This document shows, piece by piece, positions 1 through 5,384 of a stretch of 5,384 nt of DNA. A program made the translations under genes and the position numbers. The notes beneath the pieces are model-generated. The model saw only the letters and a list, made by a program, of their open reading frames with translations, was not told the DNA's origin and did no database searches. Every line of letters starts with the position of its first letter. Position 1 is the stretch's first letter. Location: the NCBI GenBank assembly GCA_024636105.1, contig JAGXHO010000026.1, positions 1 through 5,384 on the forward strand, in the 5' to 3' direction. The stretch comes from Trueperaceae bacterium (GTDB taxonomy: Bacteria > Deinococcota > Deinococci > Deinococcales > Trueperaceae).

Positions 1-1
1 C

Positions 2-1117
2 ATCGACGTGACGCTCGAGGTCTTCCCCGAGGACCAGTTCCGGCAGCGCCGCATCCTCGAGGTCAGCAGTTCCGCCGCGACGCTCGACGGCTACATGATC
101 ATGCCCGGCCAGGTGAGCGCGCAGTACCTGGGCGCCGGCTGGGTCCGGCCGTTGGACGACTTCCTCGCCGACCCGAGCTTGACGATGCCCGACCTCGACC
201 TCGACGACTTCTACGCCGGCGCGCTCGACACCTTCCGCTCCGATGCCGGGCTCTTCGGGCTGCCGCTGCAGATCGAATCGAGCGTGCTCTTCTACCGCGC
301 CGACCTGTTCGAGGCGGCCGGGCTCGAAGGGCCGCCCACCACGATGGACGAGCTGATGGAGTACGCCGCCGCGCTCGAGGGCGACCAGATGGCCGGCTTC
401 GCCATGCGCGGTCGCGGCGCCGCCGCGACCAGCCAGACCGTCAACCTGCTCTACTCGTTCGGCGGCCGCTGGATGGACGACGACGGTGCCTCCGCGCTGG
501 CTTCCCCGGAGAGCGTGGCGGCGCACGAGTTCTACGCCGAGATCATGCGCGAGTACGGTCCGCCCGGACCGGCCAACCTCCACTGGGCCGAGGTCACCAG
601 CCTCTTCGCGCAGGGCCAGGCCGCGATGATCTTCGACGCCAACGTCTTCCGACCGATCATGGAAGACCCGGCCCAAGCGATCGACGTGGTGCGCGAGAAC
701 GTGCGTTATGCGCCGCTCCCCGCCGGCCCGGCCGGCAGCGTCCCGGGCGTGCTCGTGTGGGGCATGAGCGTCAACCACGCCTCGCAGAACCCCGAAGCCG
801 CCTGGTACTTCATCCAGTGGGCGATGTCCAAGGAGAACCAGGAGCGCCTGCTGGAGTTCGGTGTGCCCGCTGCCCGCGCCTCGGCCTGGACCAACGAGGA
901 GTTCCTCGCGAACGCTCCGGCCGATTGGATCGAAGCTTCGCAGACGTCGTTCCAGAACGGACAGCCCAACTGGAACCCGCCCGTGATCCCGGTCGCCGAA
1001 GTGCGCGACGCCTACGGCCAGGCGATCGTGGCCGCGCTCGAAGGCCGCGACATCCAAGAAGCGCTGCAACGCGCGGCCACCGCCATCGACGCGATCGTCG
1101 AGCGCTCGCGGCAGTGA
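2..1117 (+). CDS. ABC transporter extracellular solute-binding protein, CUT1 sugar type (5' partial)
   Basis: This is the periplasmic or lipid-anchored receptor that captures a sugar-like ligand and delivers it to the two permeases encoded next. The open frame runs in from the window edge (first full codon at 2) and leaves 371 residues. The family is usually about 400-440 residues, so the signal peptide and first part of lobe 1 are missing. Family signatures, numbered in the fragment, are: FYRADLFEAAGLEGPPTTMDEL at about 97-118, the usual 'lyyNkdlf..aGl..PPtTwdEl' block; LFAQGQAAMIFD at about 201-212, the 'F..GkaAM' block; and VWGMSVNHASQNPEAAWYFI at about 252-271, the hinge and lobe-2 segment, followed by the helix with SKENQERL. 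W47, W157, W194 and W253 could stack on a sugar ring, which is inference. The GTG at 8 is in frame but is not a credible start, because homology-like sequence already precedes it. Ligand identity cannot be read from the sequence. Confidence 0.93.
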   Translation: MDVTLEVFPEDQFRQRRILEVSSSAATLDGYMIMPGQVSAQYLGAGWVRPLDDFLADPSLTMPDLDLDDFYAGALDTFRSDAGLFGLPLQIESSVLFYRADLFEAAGLEGPPTTMDELMEYAAALEGDQMAGFAMRGRGAAATSQTVNLLYSFGGRWMDDDGASALASPESVAAHEFYAEIMREYGPPGPANLHWAEVTSLFAQGQAAMIFDANVFRPIMEDPAQAIDVVRENVRYAPLPAGPAGSVPGVLVWGMSVNHASQNPEAAWYFIQWAMSKENQERLLEFGVPAARASAWTNEEFLANAPADWIEASQTSFQNGQPNWNPPVIPVAEVRDAYGQAIVAALEGRDIQEALQRAATAIDAIVERSRQ

Positions 1118-1145
1118 ACTGAGCGATCGACCACGGTGATCGCAA

Positions 1146-1174
1146 GGGAGGGGCGAGCTCGACTCGCCCCTCCC
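1146..1174 (+). terminator. Perfect 12-bp GC-rich hairpin between binding-protein and permease genes (attenuator or mRNA stabiliser)
   Basis: The arms GGGAGGGGCGAG (1146-1157) and CTCGCCCCTCCC (1163-1174) are exact reverse complements around a 5-nt loop. The hairpin begins 28 nt after the stop of the binding-protein gene and ends 15 nt before the ribosome binding site of the first permease. No T run follows (GTCTGG), so a classical complete intrinsic terminator is unlikely. In CUT1 operons such a structure commonly protects the upstream message from 3' decay or causes partial termination, so that binding protein is made in excess over membrane subunits. That role is inferred here. Confidence 0.7.
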
Positions 1175-1189
1175 GTCTGGCCCAGCCTC

Positions 1190-1194
1190 GGAGA
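1190..1194 (+). promoter_or_regulatory. Ribosome binding site for first permease
   Basis: GGAGA lies 5 nt before the GTG at 1200. It supports that GTG as the start over later in-frame codons, and it leaves a short cytoplasmic N-terminus ahead of the first membrane helix, as expected for the family. Confidence 0.65.
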
Positions 1195-1199
1195 CCCAC

Positions 1200-2069
1200 G
1201 TGAAGAGCGTCAGCGCCTTCGTCGACCGGAACGCCCGGTACCTATTCCCCCTACCCGCCATCCTGGCGATCCTGGTGTTGATCGTCGCGCCGGTGCTCGC
1301 CAACTTCGCGCTGTCGCTCTACGACTACTTCGTGGGGGGTAGCCCGAGGTTCGTCGGCATCGACAACTACGAGCGCGCCTTCACGGACTCGCGCGTCTGG
1401 AACGGCATCCGCAACACCTTCTATTTCACCTTCACGGCCGTCCCGCTCCAGCTCGTGCTGGGCGTCGCGATCGCCGTCCTGTTCAACCGCGACTTCCCCG
1501 GCAAAGGGCTCGCGCGCACGGTCATCTTGCTTCCGATGGTCGCCACGCCCGTGGCGATCGCCCTCATCTGGGCGTTGATGTTCAACCCCAGCCTCGGGGT
1601 CCTCAACTACTTCCTCGAGAGCCTGGGCCTGGAGCGCTCCCTGTGGGTGGCGCAGTCGAACCTCGCGATCCCCTCGCTCGTGCTGGTCGACACCTGGCAG
1701 TGGTCGCCGATGATCGCGCTGATCCTGCTCGCGGCCATGCAGAGCGTGCCGGCCGAGCTCTACGAGGCCGCACGCATCGACGGTGCCTCGGGCTGGCAGT
1801 CGTTCTGGCGCATCACCATCCCCAGCATCCGCTCGGCGATCGTGGTCGCGCTGATCCTGCGCGCGGTCGATGCCCTCAAGACCTTCGACATCATCTACGT
1901 GATCACCGAAGGTGGTCCGGGCATCGCATCGGAGACGCTGAACGTGCTCGCCTTCAAGACGGGGTTCAACTTCTTCCACGCCGGGTACGCCGCCACGCTG
2001 CTGATCTTCCTGATGTTCACGGTGCTCGGCATCGCCGTGCTGCTCAACGCGATCCGGCGGCGCGCGTGA
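1200..2069 (+). CDS. Sugar ABC transporter permease, MalF/UgpA type (CUT1)
   Basis: This is one of two inner-membrane subunits forming the translocation channel for the ligand delivered by the upstream binding protein. The product is 289 residues, the usual size for a six-helix CUT1 permease. Hydrophobic segments lie at about 15-40, 75-97, 107-128, 157-181, 211-228 and 262-284. The conserved cytoplasmic EAA loop that contacts the ATPase is at 189-208, with E189-A190-A191, D194-G195 and the closing I207-P208. The segment TFDIIYVITEGGPGIASETL (228-247) followed by AGYAATLLIF is typical of MalF/UgpA-like subunits rather than MalG-like ones. GTG is chosen as start because of the GGAGA box. Its stop overlaps the start of the next permease gene, so the pair is probably translationally coupled. 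Substrate specificity cannot be assigned. Confidence 0.95.
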   Translation: MKSVSAFVDRNARYLFPLPAILAILVLIVAPVLANFALSLYDYFVGGSPRFVGIDNYERAFTDSRVWNGIRNTFYFTFTAVPLQLVLGVAIAVLFNRDFPGKGLARTVILLPMVATPVAIALIWALMFNPSLGVLNYFLESLGLERSLWVAQSNLAIPSLVLVDTWQWSPMIALILLAAMQSVPAELYEAARIDGASGWQSFWRITIPSIRSAIVVALILRAVDALKTFDIIYVITEGGPGIASETLNVLAFKTGFNFFHAGYAATLLIFLMFTVLGIAVLLNAIRRRA

Positions 2070-2944
2070 CCGCCCTCGCCAATGCGGACCCCGCGCGCGA
2101 TGCGGCCCATCGTTCGCGGGTGCGGGCGCAGCGCCTGAAGCTGCTGAAGAACCTCGGCATCGCGGCGCTGATCGTCGTGACGCTGGCGGTCATGCTCTTC
2201 CCCTTCTACTGGATGGTGCTCACCAGCCTGCGCAGCCAGGTCGACAACGTCAGCCGCATCCCGGTCTGGTTCTTTACGCCCACCTGGGAGAACTACCAGA
2301 ACGTGATCGCCCGCAACAACTTCCTCGAGTACACCTGGAACTCGTTCGTGATCGCGGGGCTGTCGACCTTCTTCGGCTTGGTTCTGGGGCTGCCCGCCGC
2401 CTACTCGATCGCGCGCTTCAAGCAAGACGGTCTGGCGCTGGCGATCCTCATCGCACGGCTCACGCCCTACATCACGTACCTGGTTCCTTGGTACCTGGCG
2501 TTCCGTGCGCTGGGCCTGATCGACACCTACTTCGCGCTGACCCTCACGCACCTGATCGTGGGGATGCCGCTGATCGTATGGATCATGATCAGCTTCTTCG
2601 AGAACGTCCCCCAGGACCTCGAGGAGGCCGCCTTCGTCGACGGTGCTACCCGAATCGGCGCGTTCTGGCGGGTGATCCTTCCGCTCTCCACGCCGGGGAT
2701 CGTCGCGGCTGCGATCCTGGCGTTCATCTTCAGCTGGAACCAGTTCTTGTTCAGCCTGGTGCTCGCCGGACCGAACACGCGCCCGGTGCCGGTCGCGGTG
2801 TTCAACTTCATCTCGTACGGGCAGATCGACTTCGGCGGCCTCGGGGCCGCAGCGGTCCTGATCACGCTGCCCGTCATCATCCTGACGCTCATCATCCAGC
2901 GCTGGATCGTCACCGGCCTGACGATGGGCGCCGTGAAAGGCTGA
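2066..2944 (+). CDS. Sugar ABC transporter permease, MalG/UgpE type (CUT1)
   Basis: This is the second channel-forming inner-membrane subunit, expected to pair with the preceding permease. The product is 292 residues from a GTG that overlaps the upstream TGA as GTGA. Six hydrophobic segments lie at about 31-53, 93-115, 125-147, 155-177, 211-233 and 262-284. The EAA loop is at 187-206 (E187-A188-A189, D192-G193, L205-P206). The C-terminus IVTGLTMGAVKG is characteristic of MalG-like subunits. There is no convincing Shine-Dalgarno sequence before 2066, so coupling to the upstream gene is likely. A second in-frame GTG at 2120 (codon 19) would give a shorter tail before the first helix and remains possible. 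The open frame also continues upstream inside the first permease gene, but that part is an out-of-frame shadow. The gene ends 15 nt before the dehydrogenase gene. Confidence 0.94.
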   Translation: MTALANADPARDAAHRSRVRAQRLKLLKNLGIAALIVVTLAVMLFPFYWMVLTSLRSQVDNVSRIPVWFFTPTWENYQNVIARNNFLEYTWNSFVIAGLSTFFGLVLGLPAAYSIARFKQDGLALAILIARLTPYITYLVPWYLAFRALGLIDTYFALTLTHLIVGMPLIVWIMISFFENVPQDLEEAAFVDGATRIGAFWRVILPLSTPGIVAAAILAFIFSWNQFLFSLVLAGPNTRPVPVAVFNFISYGQIDFGGLGAAAVLITLPVIILTLIIQRWIVTGLTMGAVKG

Positions 2945-2947
2945 CCC

Positions 2948-2952
2948 GGAGG
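2948..2952 (+). promoter_or_regulatory. Ribosome binding site for dehydrogenase gene
   Basis: GGAGG, a near-perfect anti-16S match, lies 7 nt before the ATG at 2960 and fixes that start. It sits within the 15-nt gap after the second permease, which indicates co-transcription and independent, efficient translation initiation. Confidence 0.8.
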
Positions 2953-2959
2953 TTCGACC

Positions 2960-3985
2960 ATGAAGGCACTGCGCAAGCTCGCGCTGGGCGATCCGAACTT
3001 GGCCCTGCTCGAGGTCCCCGAACCCGAACTCAGGGCGGGCCACGTCATCATCGACGTGGCCGCCGCCGGCATCTGCGGCACCGACGTGCACATCATGCAC
3101 GACGAGTACCGCTCCGAGCCGCCGGTGACGCTCGGGCACGAGGTCGCCGGGACGGTGGCGGCGCTCGGCGACGGCGTCCGCGGCTGGGAGGTCGGCCAGC
3201 GCGTCGTGTCCGAGACGTACTTCTCGACGTGCGGCCGGTGCGCGCACTGCCGCACGGGCCGGCCCAACCTGTGCGCCTCGCGGCGCTCGATCGGCTCGTT
3301 CGAGGACGGCGGCTTCGCGCCCAAACTGCTGACGCCGGCGACCAACCTACACGCCCTCCCCGAGGGCCTCGACTTCCCCGAGGCGGCGCTCATCGAACCG
3401 CTGGCGTGCGTCGTGCGTGGCCTGCTGGAGCTGAACGAGCTGCGCGCGGGCGACCGGGTCGTGGTCACGGGACCGGGTCCGATCGGCCTCTTGGCGCTGC
3501 AGGTGGCGAAGGCGGCAGGCGCGCGCGTGGCGATGCTCGGCACGGCGGCCGACGCGGCGCGCCTCGAGCTCGCCGACCGGCTCGGCGCCGACGGCGTGTT
3601 CACGGTGGAAGCGGCCGACGCGATCGCCGACAGGACCGCGGACGCGCTGGGCGGCGAGCCCGACGTCGCCATCGAGTGCTCGGGGGCCGAACCCGCCGCT
3701 ACCCTGTTGTTGCGCCTCGTGCGCAAGGCCGGTCGCTACGTCCAGGTCGGCCTCTTCGGTCGGCCCATCGCGCTCGACTTCGACCAGGTCTGCTACAAGG
3801 AGCTGCGCGTGAGCGGCAGCTTCGCCACGACGCCCAGTTCCTGGCATCGCGCGCTCGTGCTGGCTGGCTCGGGTGCGGTCTCGCTCGCTTCGATCGTCGG
3901 CGCGACCTACCCACTCGACGAGTGGGAGCGCGCGTTCGAGGCGGTGGCGGCGCGCACGCCGGGCAAGGTGCTGCTCGTGCCGTGA
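2960..3985 (+). CDS. Zinc-dependent medium-chain alcohol dehydrogenase (sorbitol/threonine dehydrogenase-like)
   Basis: This is a cytoplasmic NAD(P)-dependent oxidoreductase that oxidises a secondary alcohol, most likely on a sugar, polyol or sugar acid given the adjacent importer. The product is 341 residues, normal for the family. The N-terminal GroES-like domain carries the catalytic zinc ligands C39 (in GICGTDVH), H60-E61 (in GHEVAG) and E146 (in IEPLAC); the Glu-Pro-Leu form is typical of the sorbitol and threonine dehydrogenase branch. The structural zinc knuckle is intact with C91, C94, C97 and C105. The Rossmann domain has the dinucleotide motif G171-P-G-P-I-G176. The position after the second beta strand, usually Asp in NAD-specific sorbitol dehydrogenases, appears to be G194 followed by T195, so NADP use or dual specificity is possible. 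The gene closes the transporter operon: 15 nt after the permease, with a strong ribosome binding site, and a hairpin downstream. Subfamily and substrate are unresolved. Confidence 0.93.
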   Translation: MKALRKLALGDPNLALLEVPEPELRAGHVIIDVAAAGICGTDVHIMHDEYRSEPPVTLGHEVAGTVAALGDGVRGWEVGQRVVSETYFSTCGRCAHCRTGRPNLCASRRSIGSFEDGGFAPKLLTPATNLHALPEGLDFPEAALIEPLACVVRGLLELNELRAGDRVVVTGPGPIGLLALQVAKAAGARVAMLGTAADAARLELADRLGADGVFTVEAADAIADRTADALGGEPDVAIECSGAEPAATLLLRLVRKAGRYVQVGLFGRPIALDFDQVCYKELRVSGSFATTPSSWHRALVLAGSGAVSLASIVGATYPLDEWERAFEAVAARTPGKVLLVP

Positions 3986-3997
3986 CGTTCGTGCGAC

Positions 3998-4032
3998 CCT
4001 GGATGGCCGTGGCGCGTAGGCGCCAGTCCAGG
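3998..4032 (+). terminator. Possible terminator hairpin after the dehydrogenase gene
   Basis: An imperfect stem starts 12 nt after the stop. The outer arms are CCTGGA (3998-4003) and TCCAGG (4027-4032). The inner arms are TGGCGC (4010-4015) and GCGCCA (4020-4025) around the loop GTAG, with a 6-nt bulge on the left against 1 nt on the right. No T tract follows, so it is either a GC-rich U-less terminator or only a 3' stabilising structure. Its position fits the end of the transporter/dehydrogenase operon. Confidence 0.5.
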
Positions 4033-4050
4033 ACGGTCGCCACGCTTCCA

Positions 4051-4077
4051 TTGCGGTCGCGGCGCGGCGGGTACGGT
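4051..4077 (+). promoter_or_regulatory. Candidate promoter for the ferredoxin gene
   Basis: TTGCGG (4051-4056) and TACGGT (4072-4077, fitting TAnnnT) are 15 nt apart, shorter than the ideal 17. A transcript from here would begin near 4084 and carry only the ribosome binding site before the ATG at 4105. The 119-nt gap and the hairpin upstream make a separate promoter reasonable, but the boxes are weak in such GC-rich DNA. Confidence 0.3.
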
Positions 4078-4090
4078 TCACGGGTTGCCC

Positions 4091-4097
4091 GAGGAGG
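4091..4097 (+). promoter_or_regulatory. Ribosome binding site for ferredoxin gene
   Basis: GAGGAGG lies 7 nt before the ATG at 4105. It is the strongest Shine-Dalgarno match in the window and settles the start within a much longer open frame that runs on upstream. Confidence 0.85.
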
Positions 4098-4104
4098 ACC
4101 CAAC

Positions 4105-4506
4105 ATGCCCACCGTCACCGCCGAAGGCCGCAGCGTCCAGGTCGATCCAGGCACCCGCCTGGTGCTCGCGATCGAAGCGCTCGGCATCGACATCGGCCAC
4201 CGCTGCGGCGGTAAGGCCCGCTGCACCACGTGCCGCGTCGCGTTCGACGCCGGCGCGCCCGACACCTACACCCGCGCCGAGTACCTCAAGCTGCTGGCCG
4301 CCGGCCTGCTCGAGCCCGCAGACGCCACCGAGCCGGCGCGCTTGTCCTGTCAGGTGCTCGTCGAGCACGACATGACCGTGCGCGTGCTCAAGACGAAGCA
4401 GACCGAAGGTTGGACCGACACCGGTCCGGCGGTCGGACCCGACCTCATCCCCGAGCCGGAGCGCTTCGACCGTGCGGATCTGGAGGCCGAGTTGGCGGTC
4501 GGCTGA
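4105..4506 (+). CDS. [2Fe-2S] ferredoxin-domain protein
   Basis: This is a small soluble electron carrier of 133 residues with a beta-grasp ferredoxin fold spanning about residues 2-96. The start of the domain (PTVTAEGRSVQVDPGTRLVLA) shows the usual beta-hairpin followed by the first helix. Cluster ligands are C34, C40 and C43 (C-x5-C-x2-C, as in adrenodoxin-type ferredoxins) and C82 in RLSCQV, the usual fourth ligand. Residues 97-133 form an acidic tail rich in Asp, Glu and Pro, beyond the normal domain end and without recognisable motifs. No reductase, oxygenase or Fe-S assembly gene is next to it, so the redox partner is unknown. It follows the transporter operon after 119 nt and precedes murJ by 44 nt. 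The neighbourhood gives no functional clue, and I assign no gene name. Confidence 0.88.
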   Translation: MPTVTAEGRSVQVDPGTRLVLAIEALGIDIGHRCGGKARCTTCRVAFDAGAPDTYTRAEYLKLLAAGLLEPADATEPARLSCQVLVEHDMTVRVLKTKQTEGWTDTGPAVGPDLIPEPERFDRADLEAELAVG

Positions 4507-4507
4507 G

Positions 4508-4577
4508 CCGTCGACGATCTCAATCTTCCCGAACCCGTACCATCGTCGTCGTGGAGCGCCCCGATCCGTCGACGATC
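4508..4577. repeat. 12-bp direct repeat flanking the murJ start
   Basis: CCGTCGACGATC occurs at 4508-4519, immediately after the ferredoxin stop, and at 4566-4577 inside codons 6-9 of murJ. The copies are 58 bp apart start to start and lie on either side of the putative -10 box. Similarity extends slightly outward (16 of 18 positions). Each copy contains the palindrome GTCGAC. It could be a pair of operator half-sites or coincidence in GC-rich DNA. Confidence 0.4.
4538..4550 (+). promoter_or_regulatory. Putative -10 element for a leaderless murJ transcript
   Basis: TACCAT (4538-4543) fits TAnnnT and ends 7 nt before the GTG at 4551, so transcription would start at or next to the start codon itself. 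No Shine-Dalgarno sequence exists in the gap (CGTCGTC), which agrees with leaderless translation as known in Deinococcus and many Actinomycetota. No clear -35 box is visible. Confidence 0.45.
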
Positions 4578-5384
4578 CCACCATCTGCGCCGCCACGGTC
4601 CGCCGTGCGCGGCGCGCTCGTCTTCATGGGCGGCACCCTCGGCTCGCGCGCCAGCGGCCTGTTGCGCGAGGTGCTGCTCGTCGCGCTCTTCCCCGTGCGC
4701 GCCTCGGACGCCTTCCGCATCGCCTGGGCGGTCCCCAACCTGTTCCGCGAGCTGCTCGCGGAAGGGGCCCTCACGAACGCCTTCGTCCCGGTGGTGCAGC
4801 GCCTGCGCGGCGACGACCGCCGAGCCTTCGCCGGCGCCATGCTCGCCGCGCTGGCGCTCGCGAACGCGCTGTTGCTGGCGCTCGCGCTCGTAGCCGCCCC
4901 CTGGATCGTCGACCTGCTCCTCGCCACCGACGCCAACGTCGACCGCGACCTCGCGGTGCACCTGCTGCGGCTCACCTTCCCGGTGCTCGGCGCGATCAGC
5001 ATGGCGGCGCTGGCGATGGGGGTGCTGCAGGCCGAGGAGCGCTTCGCCGCCCCCGCGTGGGCGCCGGTGGCGCTCAACGCCGCGGCGATCGCGGCGATGC
5101 TCGCCTTCCCCGGCGCCCCGGAGGCGCTCGCCCTGGGCGTGGTCGCGGGCGGGGTGCTCCAGGCGCTGGTGCAGTGGCCGGCCATGGCGCGCGCCGGCCT
5201 GACGCCGCGCTGGCGCTGGTGGCACGCGGCCATGCCCGCGGCGTTGGCGCTCATGGGCCCCTTCGCCTTCACCACCGGCGCCCGCCAGGTGTTGAACGTG
5301 GTCGCGCAGCGGATGGTGTCGAACGAGGCGCTCTTCCCCGCCGGCGCCGTCACCGGCTACGCGCTCGCCTCCATGCTGTTCGCG
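4551..5384 (+). CDS. murJ: Lipid II flippase MurJ (3' partial)
   Basis: MurJ is an integral membrane protein of the MOP exporter superfamily that flips the lipid-linked peptidoglycan precursor lipid II from the cytoplasmic to the outer face of the membrane. The window holds 278 codons with no stop; the family is usually about 500-550 residues, so roughly half is present. The diagnostic N-terminal block is complete: SRASGLLREV (32-41), SDAF (52-55), VPNLFRELLAEGALTNAFVP (61-80). R33, R39, D53 and R66 match the conserved charged positions known from E. coli MurJ (R18, R24, D39, R52). GVLQAEERFAAPAWAPVALN (157-176) matches the family block 'G.L...RF..Pal.P...N'. Several hydrophobic helices follow. 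GTG at 4551 is the furthest upstream plausible start in this frame. It gives a proline-rich tail of about 20 residues ahead of the first helix. GTG at 4605 (codon 19) and ATG at 4626 (codon 26) are alternatives, and neither has a ribosome binding site. Confidence 0.92.
   Translation, partial: MERPDPSTIPPSAPPRSAVRGALVFMGGTLGSRASGLLREVLLVALFPVRASDAFRIAWAVPNLFRELLAEGALTNAFVPVVQRLRGDDRRAFAGAMLAALALANALLLALALVAAPWIVDLLLATDANVDRDLAVHLLRLTFPVLGAISMAALAMGVLQAEERFAAPAWAPVALNAAAIAAMLAFPGAPEALALGVVAGGVLQALVQWPAMARAGLTPRWRWWHAAMPAALALMGPFAFTTGARQVLNVVAQRMVSNEALFPAGAVTGYALASMLFA

Noticed and set aside
1146..1174. Full intrinsic terminator separating the binding-protein gene from the permeases.
   Set aside because: There is no U tract and the permeases have no evident promoter of their own in the 82-nt gap. 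Attenuation or RNA stabilisation fits better than a complete stop.
757..1342. Short open frames on both strands across the end of the binding-protein gene and the hairpin gap.
   Set aside because: They overlap the binding-protein gene in other frames, consist of Arg-rich sequence and have no ribosome binding site. The gap itself is only 82 nt.
1643..2065. N-terminal extension of the second permease inside the first permease gene.
   Set aside because: It is out of frame with the well-supported first permease and reads as Arg/His-rich sequence without membrane segments. The real start is the GTG at 2066, or possibly 2120.
1895..3247. A 450-codon minus-strand open frame opposite the permease and dehydrogenase genes.
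   Set aside because: The composition is rich in Arg, Asp, Gln and His with no domain, as expected for the antisense of GC-rich coding DNA. The + strand genes here have clear family motifs.
2488..4506. A 672-codon + strand open frame running from the second permease through the dehydrogenase gene to the ferredoxin stop.
   Set aside because: Only the last 133 codons after the ribosome binding site at 4091-4097 look like protein. The upstream part is Arg/Gly/Ala-rich low-complexity sequence in a shadow frame of the permease and dehydrogenase genes.
4350..5353. Two long minus-strand open frames opposite murJ.
   Set aside because: Both are Ala/Arg/Ser- or Glu/Arg-rich shadows. The + strand frame carries the complete MurJ signature residues.
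1..5384. CRISPR array, transposon, tRNA, rRNA, toxin-antitoxin or defence system.
   Set aside because: I found no regularly spaced repeats, terminal inverted repeats, transposase or nuclease motifs, or RNA gene signatures on either strand. All coding sequence is explained by known transport, redox and cell-wall families.

Overview
This window is about 5.4 kb of GC-rich bacterial DNA, densely packed and with every supported gene on the + strand. It shows strong third-position G/C codon use and GTG starts. The murJ segment (PNLFRELLAEGALTNAFVPV) and a TAnnnT box just 7 nt before the murJ start codon suggest a bacterium that uses leaderless mRNAs. From memory of family sequences I lean to Deinococcota (Trueperaceae-like), with high-GC Actinomycetota as the alternative. 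No rRNA or other taxonomic marker is present, so this is a weak inference.

Region 1 (start to 3985) is a carbohydrate-uptake cluster of the CUT1 ABC transporter type. In order it holds the 3' part of an extracellular solute-binding protein gene, a 12-bp perfect hairpin in the 82-nt gap, a MalF/UgpA-type permease, a MalG/UgpE-type permease overlapping it by 4 nt (GTGA), and, 15 nt further on, a zinc-dependent medium-chain dehydrogenase of the sorbitol/threonine dehydrogenase type. Together they suggest import of a sugar, polyol or related compound followed by oxidation of a hydroxyl group in the cytoplasm. The ATPase subunit is not in the window, and neither are a regulator or the 5' end of the binding-protein gene.

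Region 2 (3986 to 4506) begins with a possible terminator hairpin after the dehydrogenase gene and then carries a 133-residue [2Fe-2S] ferredoxin-domain protein with a strong ribosome binding site. Region 3 (4507 to the window end) starts with a 44-nt gap holding a putative leaderless promoter. It continues with the first 278 codons of murJ, the lipid II flippase of peptidoglycan synthesis, cut by the window edge. The ferredoxin and murJ look like chromosomal housekeeping genes unrelated to the transporter.

There is no intergenic stretch above 300 bases. I see no CRISPR array, mobile element, tRNA or rRNA, and no evidence for a novel multi-gene system. The most useful second-look items are the inter-cistronic hairpin, the leaderless murJ start with its flanking 12-bp repeat, the dehydrogenase cofactor loop, and the stand-alone ferredoxin.
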